NCBI RefSeq assembly: GCF_008630635.1
Contig: NZ_CP043869.1
Coordinates: 1,736,001 to 1,800,000, forward strand
Source of the DNA: Neptunomonas concharum
GTDB taxonomy: Bacteria > Pseudomonadota > Gammaproteobacteria > Pseudomonadales > Balneatricaceae
DNA length: 64,000 nucleotides
Reading direction: 5' to 3'
This document shows, in pieces, positions 18,757 through 25,887 of the stretch. Position numbers and translations under genes: made by a program. The notes beneath the pieces were generated by a model that worked only from the letters and a program-made list of their open reading frames with translations, had not been told where the DNA came from and made no database searches. The first letter of the stretch is position 1. The number at the start of each line of letters is the position of its first letter.

Positions 18757-19368
18757 ATGCTGGATGCGATAGCGCAATGGGTATCGCCACGCCTAATGCG
18801 GACGATTCATCTTTACTCAGCAACCTTGATGTTGGCCGCCATGCTTTTCTTTGCATTCACTGGCATCACACTGAACCATCCAGATTGGTTTAGTGAACAT
18901 CAATCAACCCTACGGGAGGAGGTTTTACCCGAGCCAATTCAGCAATTTCTTACGATTACCGACCCAGGGCAAGCCCCCCCTTCGCTTGTCTTGGATTGGT
19001 TAAAGAAAGAGCAGAATATCCATGGCAAGAAGATCGAGATCGATTGGGATAGTGCAGACTCCTTATTGTTGATTGATATACAACAACCGGGAGGGTTTGC
19101 TCTAGTTGAAGTCGACTTAACATCCGGCCGTGTTGTGATCGAGCAACGTCTGGGGAGCTGGGTACAGGTGTTAAATGATCTACACAAAGGGCGCTACGTA
19201 GGCGAGATATGGAAATGGTTTATCGATATCTCAGCGCTGATCATGCTGCTGTTTACCTTAAGTGGTTTCTGGCTGATTTTACCGCAAAAACGAAGACGTC
19301 AAGGCCTGCTTGGAATCGCACTAGCGGGAACCTTGGCACTGGTGCTGCTTTATAAAGGAAGTATTTAA
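18757..19368 (+). CDS. PepSY-associated membrane protein
   Basis: 203 residues from the ATG at 18757, preferred over 18712 because the longer form would translate through the intercistronic hairpin and GTGAGGG sits at good spacing before 18757. It has a membrane helix at residues ~15-40 (HLYSATLMLAAMLFFAFTGI) followed by TLNHPDWF, a common PepSY_TM signature. A periplasmic PepSY-like section contains a VEVDLTSGRVVIEQR strand pair, then LHKGRYVGEIWKWFIDISAL enters the second helix, and a third helix ends the protein. Related proteins often accompany TonB receptors and are thought to assist ferric-chelate reduction or handling. Its stop overlaps the next start as TAATG. Confidence 0.88.
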   Translation: MLDAIAQWVSPRLMRTIHLYSATLMLAAMLFFAFTGITLNHPDWFSEHQSTLREEVLPEPIQQFLTITDPGQAPPSLVLDWLKKEQNIHGKKIEIDWDSADSLLLIDIQQPGGFALVEVDLTSGRVVIEQRLGSWVQVLNDLHKGRYVGEIWKWFIDISALIMLLFTLSGFWLILPQKRRRQGLLGIALAGTLALVLLYKGSI

Positions 19369-19886
19369 TGCTCAGAAAAACAATCTTGCGCCAATTGTGC
19401 ATAGCGGGGTTAGGTGTTGGCTTAACACTGAGTGCAGCCACGGCTCAAGCCGCCGTGTTACAAGTCAACATTGAGCTACCCGAGTTTACACAAGGCCCAT
19501 ACCATCGCCCCTATGTAGCGGTTTGGGTAGAGAACGAAAAACACCAGCCAGTTCGGCAGATAGCGCTCTGGTATGAAGATGCCGAATGGCTAAAAGATAT
19601 ACGTCGATGGTGGCGCAAAGCCGGGCGTTATGGGCAAGCTGAAACAGATGCTGTTACTGGAGCGACCCGAGCCCCTGGACATTATCAACTGGTATGGGAT
19701 GGAAAGGATGCCAAAGGCAACCTATTACCTGAGGGCAGCTATTTTGTCCAAATTGAGGTGGTTCGTGAGCATGGGGGACGCACATTGCGCGAAGTGCCAA
19801 TAAGCGTACCCCTCAAAGCACTGGATATTAGCCATCCCCCCGAAGGGGAACTAGGTAGCGTAAACCTCAAAGTGACACAGGAATAA
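19368..19886 (+). CDS. DUF2271 periplasmic protein
   Basis: 172 residues with a signal peptide (CIAGLGVGLTLSAATAQAA). The mature protein matches DUF2271: YVAVWVENEKHQPVRQIALW, WLKDIRRWWRKAG, DAVTGATRAPGHYQLVWDG and LLPEGSYFVQIEVVREHGG. The last motif resembles the FlgD-like beta-sandwich used for extracellular assembly, but no biochemical role is established for the family. Its ATG overlaps the PepSY stop, and DUF4198 follows after 11 bases, so the three are one transcription unit with the receptor. Confidence 0.88.
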   Translation: MLRKTILRQLCIAGLGVGLTLSAATAQAAVLQVNIELPEFTQGPYHRPYVAVWVENEKHQPVRQIALWYEDAEWLKDIRRWWRKAGRYGQAETDAVTGATRAPGHYQLVWDGKDAKGNLLPEGSYFVQIEVVREHGGRTLREVPISVPLKALDISHPPEGELGSVNLKVTQE

Positions 19887-19897
19887 AAGGACAACAT

Positions 19898-20737
19898 ATG
19901 CAACATATCGTTAACCCCAAGGTGCTCTGGCAGCACCGCAAAGCACTCTCACTGGCGTTACTCTTAGGAGCATCGTCAAGCATAGCGACAGCTCACCCTG
20001 TGTGGCTGCTGCCTAGTGAGTTTGTACTCTCCAGTAAGGAACCAGTATGGATCACTGTCGATGCATCTGCTTCTAACCATGTTTTTATCTATGATCATGG
20101 CATACCGCTGGAGCGCGCCAAAATAGCCTCCCCCGATGGAAAGACACGCCCAGTTGGCACCTATTTTAAAGGCCAACGCCGGAGTGTATTCGATCTGCAG
20201 TTAGATCAAGAGGGGACATGGAAGTTATCTGCCTCGCGCCCAGCCACACATATTACTTACTATGAGCACAACGGCGAAAAAAATCGAATCTTCGCAACTA
20301 AAACAGACGCGAAAAAACGCTTACCTAACGATGCTAAACTTGGCACAACAACCTTATATCACACCGCTACACACGCCTATGTAACTTGGGGAGCGCCATC
20401 TGGGAAGGTGTTAGAAACCACAGGGAAAGGGCTAGAACTGGTTGCAAAAACTCATCCTAATGACTTGGTAGCAGGGGAGAAAGTGACATTACAGTTTCTT
20501 CTTAACGGTAAACCTGCTGCCAATATTGATGTTGATGCGACGCCAAGCAACACCCTGTATCGCGATGACCGAATGGAAATACATGCGCGTACCGACGCTC
20601 AAGGCTATTTCAGCTTTACGCCCTCACTCGCAGGGCCGTGGTTGGTCGGCGCTCATACTGAATACACCATCCCATCACCAGACGCTGACAAGGAGGCCCA
20701 CCTGCTTTATCTAACATTGGAGGTGCAAGTGCAGTAA
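19898..20737 (+). CDS. DUF4198 periplasmic protein
   Basis: 279 residues with a signal peptide (LSLALLLGASSSIATAHP). The mature start HPVWLLPSEFVLSSKEPVWI and the later NHVFIYDHGIPLERAKIASP match DUF4198, a family often annotated as nickel- or iron-uptake-associated periplasmic proteins. The C-terminal ~90 residues form a carboxypeptidase-regulatory-like sandwich (LLNGKPAANIDVDATPSN; TDAQGYFSFTPSLAGPWLVG). AAAAGGA precedes the ATG. It closes the run that starts with the TonB receptor. A histidine directly after the cleavage site could bind metal, which is inference. Confidence 0.88.
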   Translation: MQHIVNPKVLWQHRKALSLALLLGASSSIATAHPVWLLPSEFVLSSKEPVWITVDASASNHVFIYDHGIPLERAKIASPDGKTRPVGTYFKGQRRSVFDLQLDQEGTWKLSASRPATHITYYEHNGEKNRIFATKTDAKKRLPNDAKLGTTTLYHTATHAYVTWGAPSGKVLETTGKGLELVAKTHPNDLVAGEKVTLQFLLNGKPAANIDVDATPSNTLYRDDRMEIHARTDAQGYFSFTPSLAGPWLVGAHTEYTIPSPDADKEAHLLYLTLEVQVQ

Positions 20738-20741
20738 CCAA

Positions 20742-20767
20742 CAATTGTGATACTTATTTTACAATTG
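20742..20767. promoter_or_regulatory. Inverted repeat CAATTGT-N12-ACAATTG
   Basis: Perfect seven-base arms lie just after the DUF4198 stop and about 70 bases before the first spondin gene. The spacing and symmetry suit a dimeric regulator operator for the spondin operon. It is AT-rich and lacks a U-tract, so a terminator is less likely. Confidence 0.4.
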
Positions 20768-20797
20768 CGTGATTAACCCATGACTTCTCACCCATAG

Positions 20798-20830
20798 ACT
20801 TCCCAGTAACCATTAATACAACTGGGAAGT
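20798..20830 (+). promoter_or_regulatory. Ten-base-pair hairpin covering the ribosome-binding site of spondin gene 1
   Basis: ACTTCCCAGT (20798-20807) and ACTGGGAAGT (20821-20830) are perfect complements around a 13-base loop. The right arm holds GGGAAG, the only candidate ribosome-binding site, seven bases before the ATG at 20837. In mRNA the stem would hide it. The same symmetry could instead be a DNA operator. Confidence 0.55.
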
Positions 20831-20836
20831 TACGCT

Positions 20837-21535
20837 ATGAAAATAAAAACGCTACTAGCCGGTATGGCTTTATCTGTTGCCGCAGCACCAAGCTTTGCAG
20901 AGGTCATCTCCGTTGAAGTTACCAACCTTACCCACGGCAGTTACTTCACCCCTTTATTATTAACAGCCCATGGCGATAACCTCCATCTGTTCAATGTCGG
21001 GACAGCGGCGACGCCTGAGCTTCAAGCGATGGCTGAAGGCGGTAGTATTGATGGGCTCGTTGCCCTAGCCAGTGCTGCTAATGCCTCTAACATGCCCAAC
21101 CCTGCGGGAGGCTTACTGGCACCCGGCGCTAAAACCAGCGTAATGCAGTGGGATACCGGCTCGAACGGTTATCTCAGCATTGTGGGTATGGTGCTACCGT
21201 CTAACGATGGTTTTGTCGGTCTTAACAGCTGGAAAATCCCCACAGCAAAAGGCAAATACACGGTCATGCTCAATGCTTATGACGCTGGCACCGAAGCCAA
21301 TGATGAGATCGTTAACGGCGGTGGCGCACCTGGAGCACCGGGCATTCCTGCTAACCCCGGTGCTAATGGCGGAACTGGCGCTACCGGCGTGACGAGCACA
21401 GAAGCGAATCAGACGGTCCATATCCACCGTGGTGTATTAGGAGATACGGAAGAGTTCAGCGGGCCAAGTGATTTAGACTCACGCATTCACCGTTGGTTAA
21501 ACCCGGTTGCTAAACTGGTTGTGACTGTAGAATAG
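20837..21535 (+). CDS. Spondin-domain secreted protein with Gly-rich insert
   Basis: 232 residues. Signal peptide residues 1-21 (LLAGMALSVAAAPSFA). The mature part fits the spondin_N fold: VEVTNLTHGSYFTPLLLTAH, a central GAKTSVMQWDT, LSIVGMVLPSNDGFVGLNSW and YDAGTEANDE. After this, residues ~160-185 are a Gly-Pro-Ala-rich stretch with collagen-like triplets (GAPGAPGIP, GANGGTGATG) absent from the paralogue downstream. The end (HRWLNPVAKLVVTVE) is the last strand. Bacterial spondin proteins are secreted, surface or matrix-associated and little studied; calcium binding is likely for the fold. It forms a pair with the lipoprotein gene 11 bases downstream. Confidence 0.88.
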   Translation: MKIKTLLAGMALSVAAAPSFAEVISVEVTNLTHGSYFTPLLLTAHGDNLHLFNVGTAATPELQAMAEGGSIDGLVALASAANASNMPNPAGGLLAPGAKTSVMQWDTGSNGYLSIVGMVLPSNDGFVGLNSWKIPTAKGKYTVMLNAYDAGTEANDEIVNGGGAPGAPGIPANPGANGGTGATGVTSTEANQTVHIHRGVLGDTEEFSGPSDLDSRIHRWLNPVAKLVVTVE

Positions 21536-21546
21536 GAGAGGAGACG

Positions 21547-22245
21547 ATGAACACGAAGTACATAATGTTTCCTGCCTTAATCGCTTTGCCATGGTTGCTC
21601 ACAGCCTGTAGTGGTAGCAACAACGACTCACCCGTACAAAAGGTGATGGCAAACTATGAAATCAAAATTACCAACGCCACCCATGGTCAACCACTATCGC
21701 CACCTGCCGCTATTTTGCATGATGGGCAATATATGGCATGGTCGATAGGTTCATCGGCTAGCGCTGGGTTAGAAACCCTTGCAGAATCAGGGTCGCCAGC
21801 TGATCTGGTGGCCGAAGCGGCCTCTACGGTTGCACAAACCACAGGGAGTGGCGTTGTTGTACCTGGAGCCATGATGTCGTTGATGCTATCGGGTGAATGG
21901 TCAAGCGATCTTGAACTAACCGTCGCGACGATGCTGGTGAATACCAATGATGCTTTTACCGGCACAACAGGATGGCATGTGGGTGACTTGGCCGTTGGCG
22001 AGCATAAGCAGATGCTGATGCCTATCTATGATGCGGGCACCGAAACCAATGACGAGCTTGCCGCAACGATCCCTGGGCCTGCTGCTGGTGGAGAAGGCTA
22101 TAACCCTGCAAGGGAAAGTCATGATCAAGTCAGACGCCACCCCGGTGTCGTTACCCAAGCGGATGGTTATGCAGACTCAGCATTGACCGAAGCGCACCGT
22201 TTTGATCAAGGCGCCATGTTAGTTAGCGTAGTCCGTACTCAGTAA
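21547..22245 (+). CDS. Spondin-domain lipoprotein
   Basis: 232 residues with a lipoprotein signal: LPWLLTACSGS, with the lipobox LTAC and lipid-bearing Cys near residue 21. Mature sequence parallels the preceding protein: YEIKITNATHGQPLSPPAAI, a MLVNTNDAFTGTTGW segment, then IYDAGTETNDE and a final VRRHPGV...AHRF...AMLVSVVRT strand. A strong ribosome-binding site (GGAGAGGAG) precedes the ATG. The two are tandem paralogues from a duplication that has diverged: one soluble or surface form, one membrane-anchored. A hairpin follows, separating the pair from the next two-component system. Confidence 0.88.
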   Translation: MNTKYIMFPALIALPWLLTACSGSNNDSPVQKVMANYEIKITNATHGQPLSPPAAILHDGQYMAWSIGSSASAGLETLAESGSPADLVAEAASTVAQTTGSGVVVPGAMMSLMLSGEWSSDLELTVATMLVNTNDAFTGTTGWHVGDLAVGEHKQMLMPIYDAGTETNDELAATIPGPAAGGEGYNPARESHDQVRRHPGVVTQADGYADSALTEAHRFDQGAMLVSVVRTQ

Positions 22246-22264
22246 TCTATGCTAGATTGACAAA

Positions 22265-22289
22265 AAGGATGGTGGCTTTCACCATCCTT
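22265..22289 (+). terminator. Hairpin after spondin operon
   Basis: AAGGATGGTG and CACCATCCTT form a perfect ten-base-pair stem with a five-base loop, starting 20 bases after the spondin lipoprotein stop. No U-run follows, so termination would be partial or factor-dependent. It also makes a start for the next gene at 22257 unlikely. Confidence 0.55.
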
Positions 22290-22310
22290 GTACCACCAAC
22301 GGAACACCCC

Positions 22311-23012
22311 ATGCACGAAAGAATTCTGATTGTCGAAGACCAAGAAGATATCAATGCACTGATCGCCTTGAATCTAGAGGTACTGAACTACCAAGTAAGC
22401 TGCGCGCTCAATGGCACGGATGGTTTACAACAAGCACAAGATGGCGAATTCGATCTTATTATCCTCGATGTGATGCTACCGGGTATCGATGGGCTGCAAA
22501 TCTGCAAAATTCTTCGCGCAAATAACCTTTTCACACCGATATTGATGTTAACCGCCCGTAAAAGTGAGGCGGATCGAGTGGTCGGGCTTGAAGTAGGCGC
22601 AGATGACTACCTAACAAAACCCTTTAGTGTATTAGAGCTACAAGCACGCGTTAAAGCCTTGCTGAGACGGATGGAGTTTAATAAGCAACAGCAAACAGAA
22701 GAGGGCAGTGCTGACGACATTACGGTTAAGCAACTACAGATTCATAAAACCAAACGTGTGGTCTCTTTAGCGGGGCAACCGATTAACCTGACCGCTAAAG
22801 AGTTTGACTTATTGCTGTATCTGGTGAGTTTTCCTGGTCAGGTTTTTAGCCGCGAACAACTCCTCAATGCCGTATGGGGCTACCGACACAGCGGATATGA
22901 ACATACCGTCAATTCTCATATTAACCGCTTACGCGCAAAAATAGAGCAAGACCCAGCCAACCCACAGTTTGTGCTTACGGTTTGGGGTGTAGGATATAAG
23001 TTCAGTGAATAG
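22311..23012 (+). CDS. OmpR-family response regulator (second system)
   Basis: 233 residues from the ATG at 22311 (MHERILIVEDQEDINALIAL). The upstream TTG at 22257 would run through the hairpin and adds no family sequence. The receiver has LIILDVMLPGIDGLQICKIL with the phospho-acceptor and DDYLTKPFSVLELQARVKAL with the lysine. The C-terminal winged helix includes LTAKEFDLLLYLVSFPGQVF, VNSHINRLRAKIEQ and VWGVGYKFSE. The cognate kinase gene overlaps its end by eight bases. Its position after the spondin pair suggests a link to them or to envelope stress. Confidence 0.92.
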   Translation: MHERILIVEDQEDINALIALNLEVLNYQVSCALNGTDGLQQAQDGEFDLIILDVMLPGIDGLQICKILRANNLFTPILMLTARKSEADRVVGLEVGADDYLTKPFSVLELQARVKALLRRMEFNKQQQTEEGSADDITVKQLQIHKTKRVVSLAGQPINLTAKEFDLLLYLVSFPGQVFSREQLLNAVWGYRHSGYEHTVNSHINRLRAKIEQDPANPQFVLTVWGVGYKFSE

Positions 23013-24507
23013 ACAAGGTTTTAGATTTCGCTTATCGCTGGCGCTGTTTGGCAGCTTTCTACTCATTGGCGCTTTTGCAATTATGCTGTTTGTTTACTCG
23101 TCTCGTGCTTACCAGCAAGAGATCACTCAGCTCATGCACAAAGAGCTAGCCACCCATGTGGTTGAAGAATACCGTTTTTATCAAGGTGATAAGCCAGACA
23201 TAGAAAGCACTAAAGAAACCTTCCATAACCTCATGTATTTAGGCGCAAATTTTGAATTTTATTTACTCGATACAAGTGGCAAAATACTGGCCTATTCAAC
23301 CGATCCTGCAAAAATAAAACGCGAAAAGGTCAGCCTAGCGCCAATCCAAACGTACCTAAACACCTCCATTTTAGATCAGCCCATACATGGGCAAGACCCA
23401 AGGTCACTCACTGGTGAGAAGATATTCAGCGTTGCCACCATCAAGCAAAATGACCAAGTGCAAGGCTATCTTTATGTGATTTTAGGCAGTGAAATCTATG
23501 ACGAAATTGCCGATATGGTACTGAGCAGCCAGATCTTACAATGGGGGCTGGGTTTGCTTACCGCAGGTTTTGCTTTCGCGCTTTTGTCAGCCCTATGGAT
23601 TACAGGATTGATTACCAAACCACTGCATCTGCTCACATCACAAGTCAAAACGGTGCAACAAACAGGGCTATCAAAACAATCTGTGCAGAACATACAGGTG
23701 ATAGAACGGCTTGAGCAATGGCAAGAGGGCACACAAGATGAAGTGAACATCTTAGGGAGTGCCTTTAGGGAGCTATTAGAGCAGCTCAATGAGCAATACC
23801 AAAATGTAGTCACGGTAGATGAACTCCGAAAAGAGCTGCTATCACACGTATCACACGACCTCAGAACGCCATTGGCCTCCTTGTTGGGCTACTTAGAGAC
23901 TTGGGAGCTAAACGAAGGCAAAGTATCAGCCATAGAAAGCCGCCAATATATACATATCGCCAAAAAGAATGCCCACAAGATCTCCTTATTAATCGAGCAG
24001 CTCTTTGAACTGGCTTACCTTGATAGTGGCAACGTACAAGTGAATAAAGAGCACTTTTCCATCGCTGAACTGATTCAGGACGTCCTGCAAAAGTTCCAGA
24101 TAGAAGCGCAACAAAAGCAAATACACCTAGATATCTCACCGAAAGACAGCAGCATTTGCGTCTGTGGTGATATAGAAAAGCTGGAAAGAGTCTTTACTAA
24201 CCTGATTGAAAACGCGATTCGTCACACCCCCGAAGGCGGCTCAATTACCGTAAAGCTGATTAACAGCTCGGGGCTGGTATCGGTCGAAGTCACCGATACC
24301 GGAATAGGTATACCAGAAGCCGACATCCCCCATGTGTTCGACCCCCACTATAAAGCGCAGAACAGCGTTAGGGAAAACACAGCCCATGGCGGTTTAGGCT
24401 TAGCCATCACTAAAAAGATTTTGGATTTACACCAGTCAGAGATCGCCGTGAAAAGTGCGATAGGCCAAGGCACCACCTTTGAGTTCTCTTTAGCGGCTAA
24501 AGCGTAA
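23005..24507 (+). CDS. Sensor histidine kinase (second system)
   Basis: 500 residues, GTG start inside the end of the regulator gene. Membrane helices at residues ~8-30 and ~180-203 bracket a ~150-residue periplasmic sensor (ANFEFYLLDTSGKILAYSTD suggests a PAS-like or dCache-like fold). The HAMP region follows, with an extended linker around residues 210-270. The kinase core has ELLSHVSHDLRTPLASLLGY (phospho-His), the N-box NLIENAIRHTPEGG, the D-box VTDTGIGIPEADIPHVFDPH and GGLGLAITKKIL. The stop lies 11 bases inside the convergent RES toxin gene, so the two 3' ends overlap. Confidence 0.92.
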   Translation: MNRQGFRFRLSLALFGSFLLIGAFAIMLFVYSSRAYQQEITQLMHKELATHVVEEYRFYQGDKPDIESTKETFHNLMYLGANFEFYLLDTSGKILAYSTDPAKIKREKVSLAPIQTYLNTSILDQPIHGQDPRSLTGEKIFSVATIKQNDQVQGYLYVILGSEIYDEIADMVLSSQILQWGLGLLTAGFAFALLSALWITGLITKPLHLLTSQVKTVQQTGLSKQSVQNIQVIERLEQWQEGTQDEVNILGSAFRELLEQLNEQYQNVVTVDELRKELLSHVSHDLRTPLASLLGYLETWELNEGKVSAIESRQYIHIAKKNAHKISLLIEQLFELAYLDSGNVQVNKEHFSIAELIQDVLQKFQIEAQQKQIHLDISPKDSSICVCGDIEKLERVFTNLIENAIRHTPEGGSITVKLINSSGLVSVEVTDTGIGIPEADIPHVFDPHYKAQNSVRENTAHGGLGLAITKKILDLHQSEIAVKSAIGQGTTFEFSLAAKA

Positions 24508-25180
24508 CCTCAGACACTGTAAGCACAGCAATAATCTTTTGATGATAACCGCTCCAGACGTAACGAAAATGCTTACCCTGGCGCGGAATCGTCACCGCTT
24601 TTGGCCGAAACGCCGCAACACACTCGCCACCGCTATCTCGCACGCTGCGGTATAACAAACCATTGCTATCCTGATCCCTCATGGTCTTAGCAAAAACCTG
24701 TGCCGCTGAATAATCATCAGGATCATGTAACGTCTCATACTCAGCATCACGCACATCATGCAAGGGCAGGGCGACTTGGTTAATATACTGGCGCATCGTC
24801 AGCTCAGTATCAGGCTCTTGGGTAGCTGATAAAAACTTCTCCCGGTGGTAGACCGTCTCCGCAATGGCGGTATTCAGATCCCGAGCCCCGTAATACACAC
24901 CAAAGCGCCCATCGGTAAAACGGCTCGCCACACCAATATGGGTAAAGGCAGCCATCACCGGCGTTGAGCCAGGCCCAGACACCCGTTCATCAGGTGATAA
25001 CAAACAGAGATTACCCACTTCATCCCGTAGCCGGTCGTTGGTAAGCGACTCAATTGCATACACTAAATCCAGATCTTCGGGGTCGGCGACCGTCTCAAAC
25101 AAACCGATAGGGGGGAAGTGGCTAGGCACTAAACGATGCAACTGACCCCAATCGGGCAACACCTCAACTGGCAAGCGCAT
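24497..25180 (-). CDS. RES-domain toxin of a RES/Xre toxin-antitoxin pair
   Basis: 227 residues. The RES domain fills the protein: an N-terminal LHRLVPSHFPPIGLFETV, ending with NGLLYRSVRDSGGECVAAFR, which carries the conserved Arg-Ser region. An ARDLNTAIAETVYHREKF helix holds the family's glutamate. RES toxins (such as MbcT) consume NAD+ and stop growth until their Xre-type antitoxin binds them. The start is one base after the antitoxin stop, so the pair is a bicistron with the antitoxin first, the common order. Its last 11 bases overlap the 3' end of the convergent histidine kinase. Confidence 0.9.
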   Translation of the reverse strand: MRLPVEVLPDWGQLHRLVPSHFPPIGLFETVADPEDLDLVYAIESLTNDRLRDEVGNLCLLSPDERVSGPGSTPVMAAFTHIGVASRFTDGRFGVYYGARDLNTAIAETVYHREKFLSATQEPDTELTMRQYINQVALPLHDVRDAEYETLHDPDDYSAAQVFAKTMRDQDSNGLLYRSVRDSGGECVAAFRPKAVTIPRQGKHFRYVWSGYHQKIIAVLTVSEVTL

Positions 25181-25181
25181 C

Positions 25182-25571
25182 TTAACCCCTCATGCCATCA
25201 AGATAACGGCGCACATCCGAGAGATTAACCAAGCTACCTTTGAGCATTACATTAATCGCCGACTCGCCCCCAAAATCCCGATTAGGCTTAAACGGCCACG
25301 CATTAGCTTGCGCCTCGGTTGGGAACAACAACCGCAACGCCTTATAAATCCCCATCACATACGAGATGCGCTCAAGGGTATCCTTAGGCAGCGCAGGAGC
25401 ATCACCACTACGCCACTTGTAAAACGTAGAACGCGCCGGATCACCCAATAAACACATCTCATCCTGAGCCGACAAACCCCAGCCCCGGGTGATGTTAAAG
25501 AACACCTTAAGCGCAGTACTAGAAACACGCTTAGGATCGGCTTCTTGTAAAATTTGAGTGGGTGAGTGCAT
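25182..25571 (-). CDS. MbcA/ParS/Xre-type antitoxin
   Basis: 129 residues. Residues ~15-70 are an Xre-like helix-turn-helix region (FFNITRGWGLSAQDEMCLLG; RSTFYKWRSGDAPALPKDTL). The C-terminal MbcA/ParS toxin-binding part includes RISYVMGIYKALRLLFPTEA, FGGESAINVMLKGSLVNLSD and VRRYLDGMRG. The family binds and blocks the RES toxin active site and represses its own promoter. The gene lies one base upstream of the toxin. A perfect ten-base palindrome 50 bases upstream is a candidate operator. Confidence 0.9.
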   Translation of the reverse strand: MHSPTQILQEADPKRVSSTALKVFFNITRGWGLSAQDEMCLLGDPARSTFYKWRSGDAPALPKDTLERISYVMGIYKALRLLFPTEAQANAWPFKPNRDFGGESAINVMLKGSLVNLSDVRRYLDGMRG

Positions 25572-25887
25572 AGCTGCCGCCTCGTAATATGATAAGTATT
25601 AGCGGTTTGATTATAGTCTCTATCTAGATATAAATACAAATATGTTTCTAATGAGATTTTATAGTGTCGTATCTCTACATAACACGTGCTAGGAGCGGCT
25701 CTGTTAATGCGATGTAATGTTGAAACTAAGAGAGCTGTGATGGGTATGCTTAGTTCGAGAAGCTAAATTCAGCACGTGGACGTAAGACAGCAACTGTTAT
25801 ATAACCTTAGAGATGTATTGCTCCTTTCTATTTAAATGGGACGCGATCATTTCGTTAGGTGTCACAGCACCACAAAGGATGTATAAA
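25572..25887. other. Intergenic region between toxin-antitoxin and OLD/UvrD operons
   Basis: A 316-base divergent gap without a supported gene. CACGTGCT (25683-25690) and AGCACGTG (25771-25778) are inverted copies 80 bases apart, and the antitoxin palindrome lies at the left. The segment must hold promoters for both operons. I do not recognise an RNA gene. Confidence 0.5.
25621..25630. promoter_or_regulatory. Palindrome TATCTAGATA upstream of antitoxin gene
   Basis: This perfect ten-base palindrome is 50 bases from the antitoxin start, in an AT-rich stretch that would carry the promoter. It could be the autoregulatory site. The evidence is only position and symmetry. Confidence 0.35.

Noticed and set aside
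25840-25880. Integron attC-like GTTAGGT core
   Set aside because: No matching RYYYAAC partner lies at a suitable distance and no integrase is present.
25813-25887. Earlier ATG for the OLD nuclease
   Set aside because: It has no ribosome-binding site and would occupy the promoter. The ATG at 25888 has AAAGGA in place.
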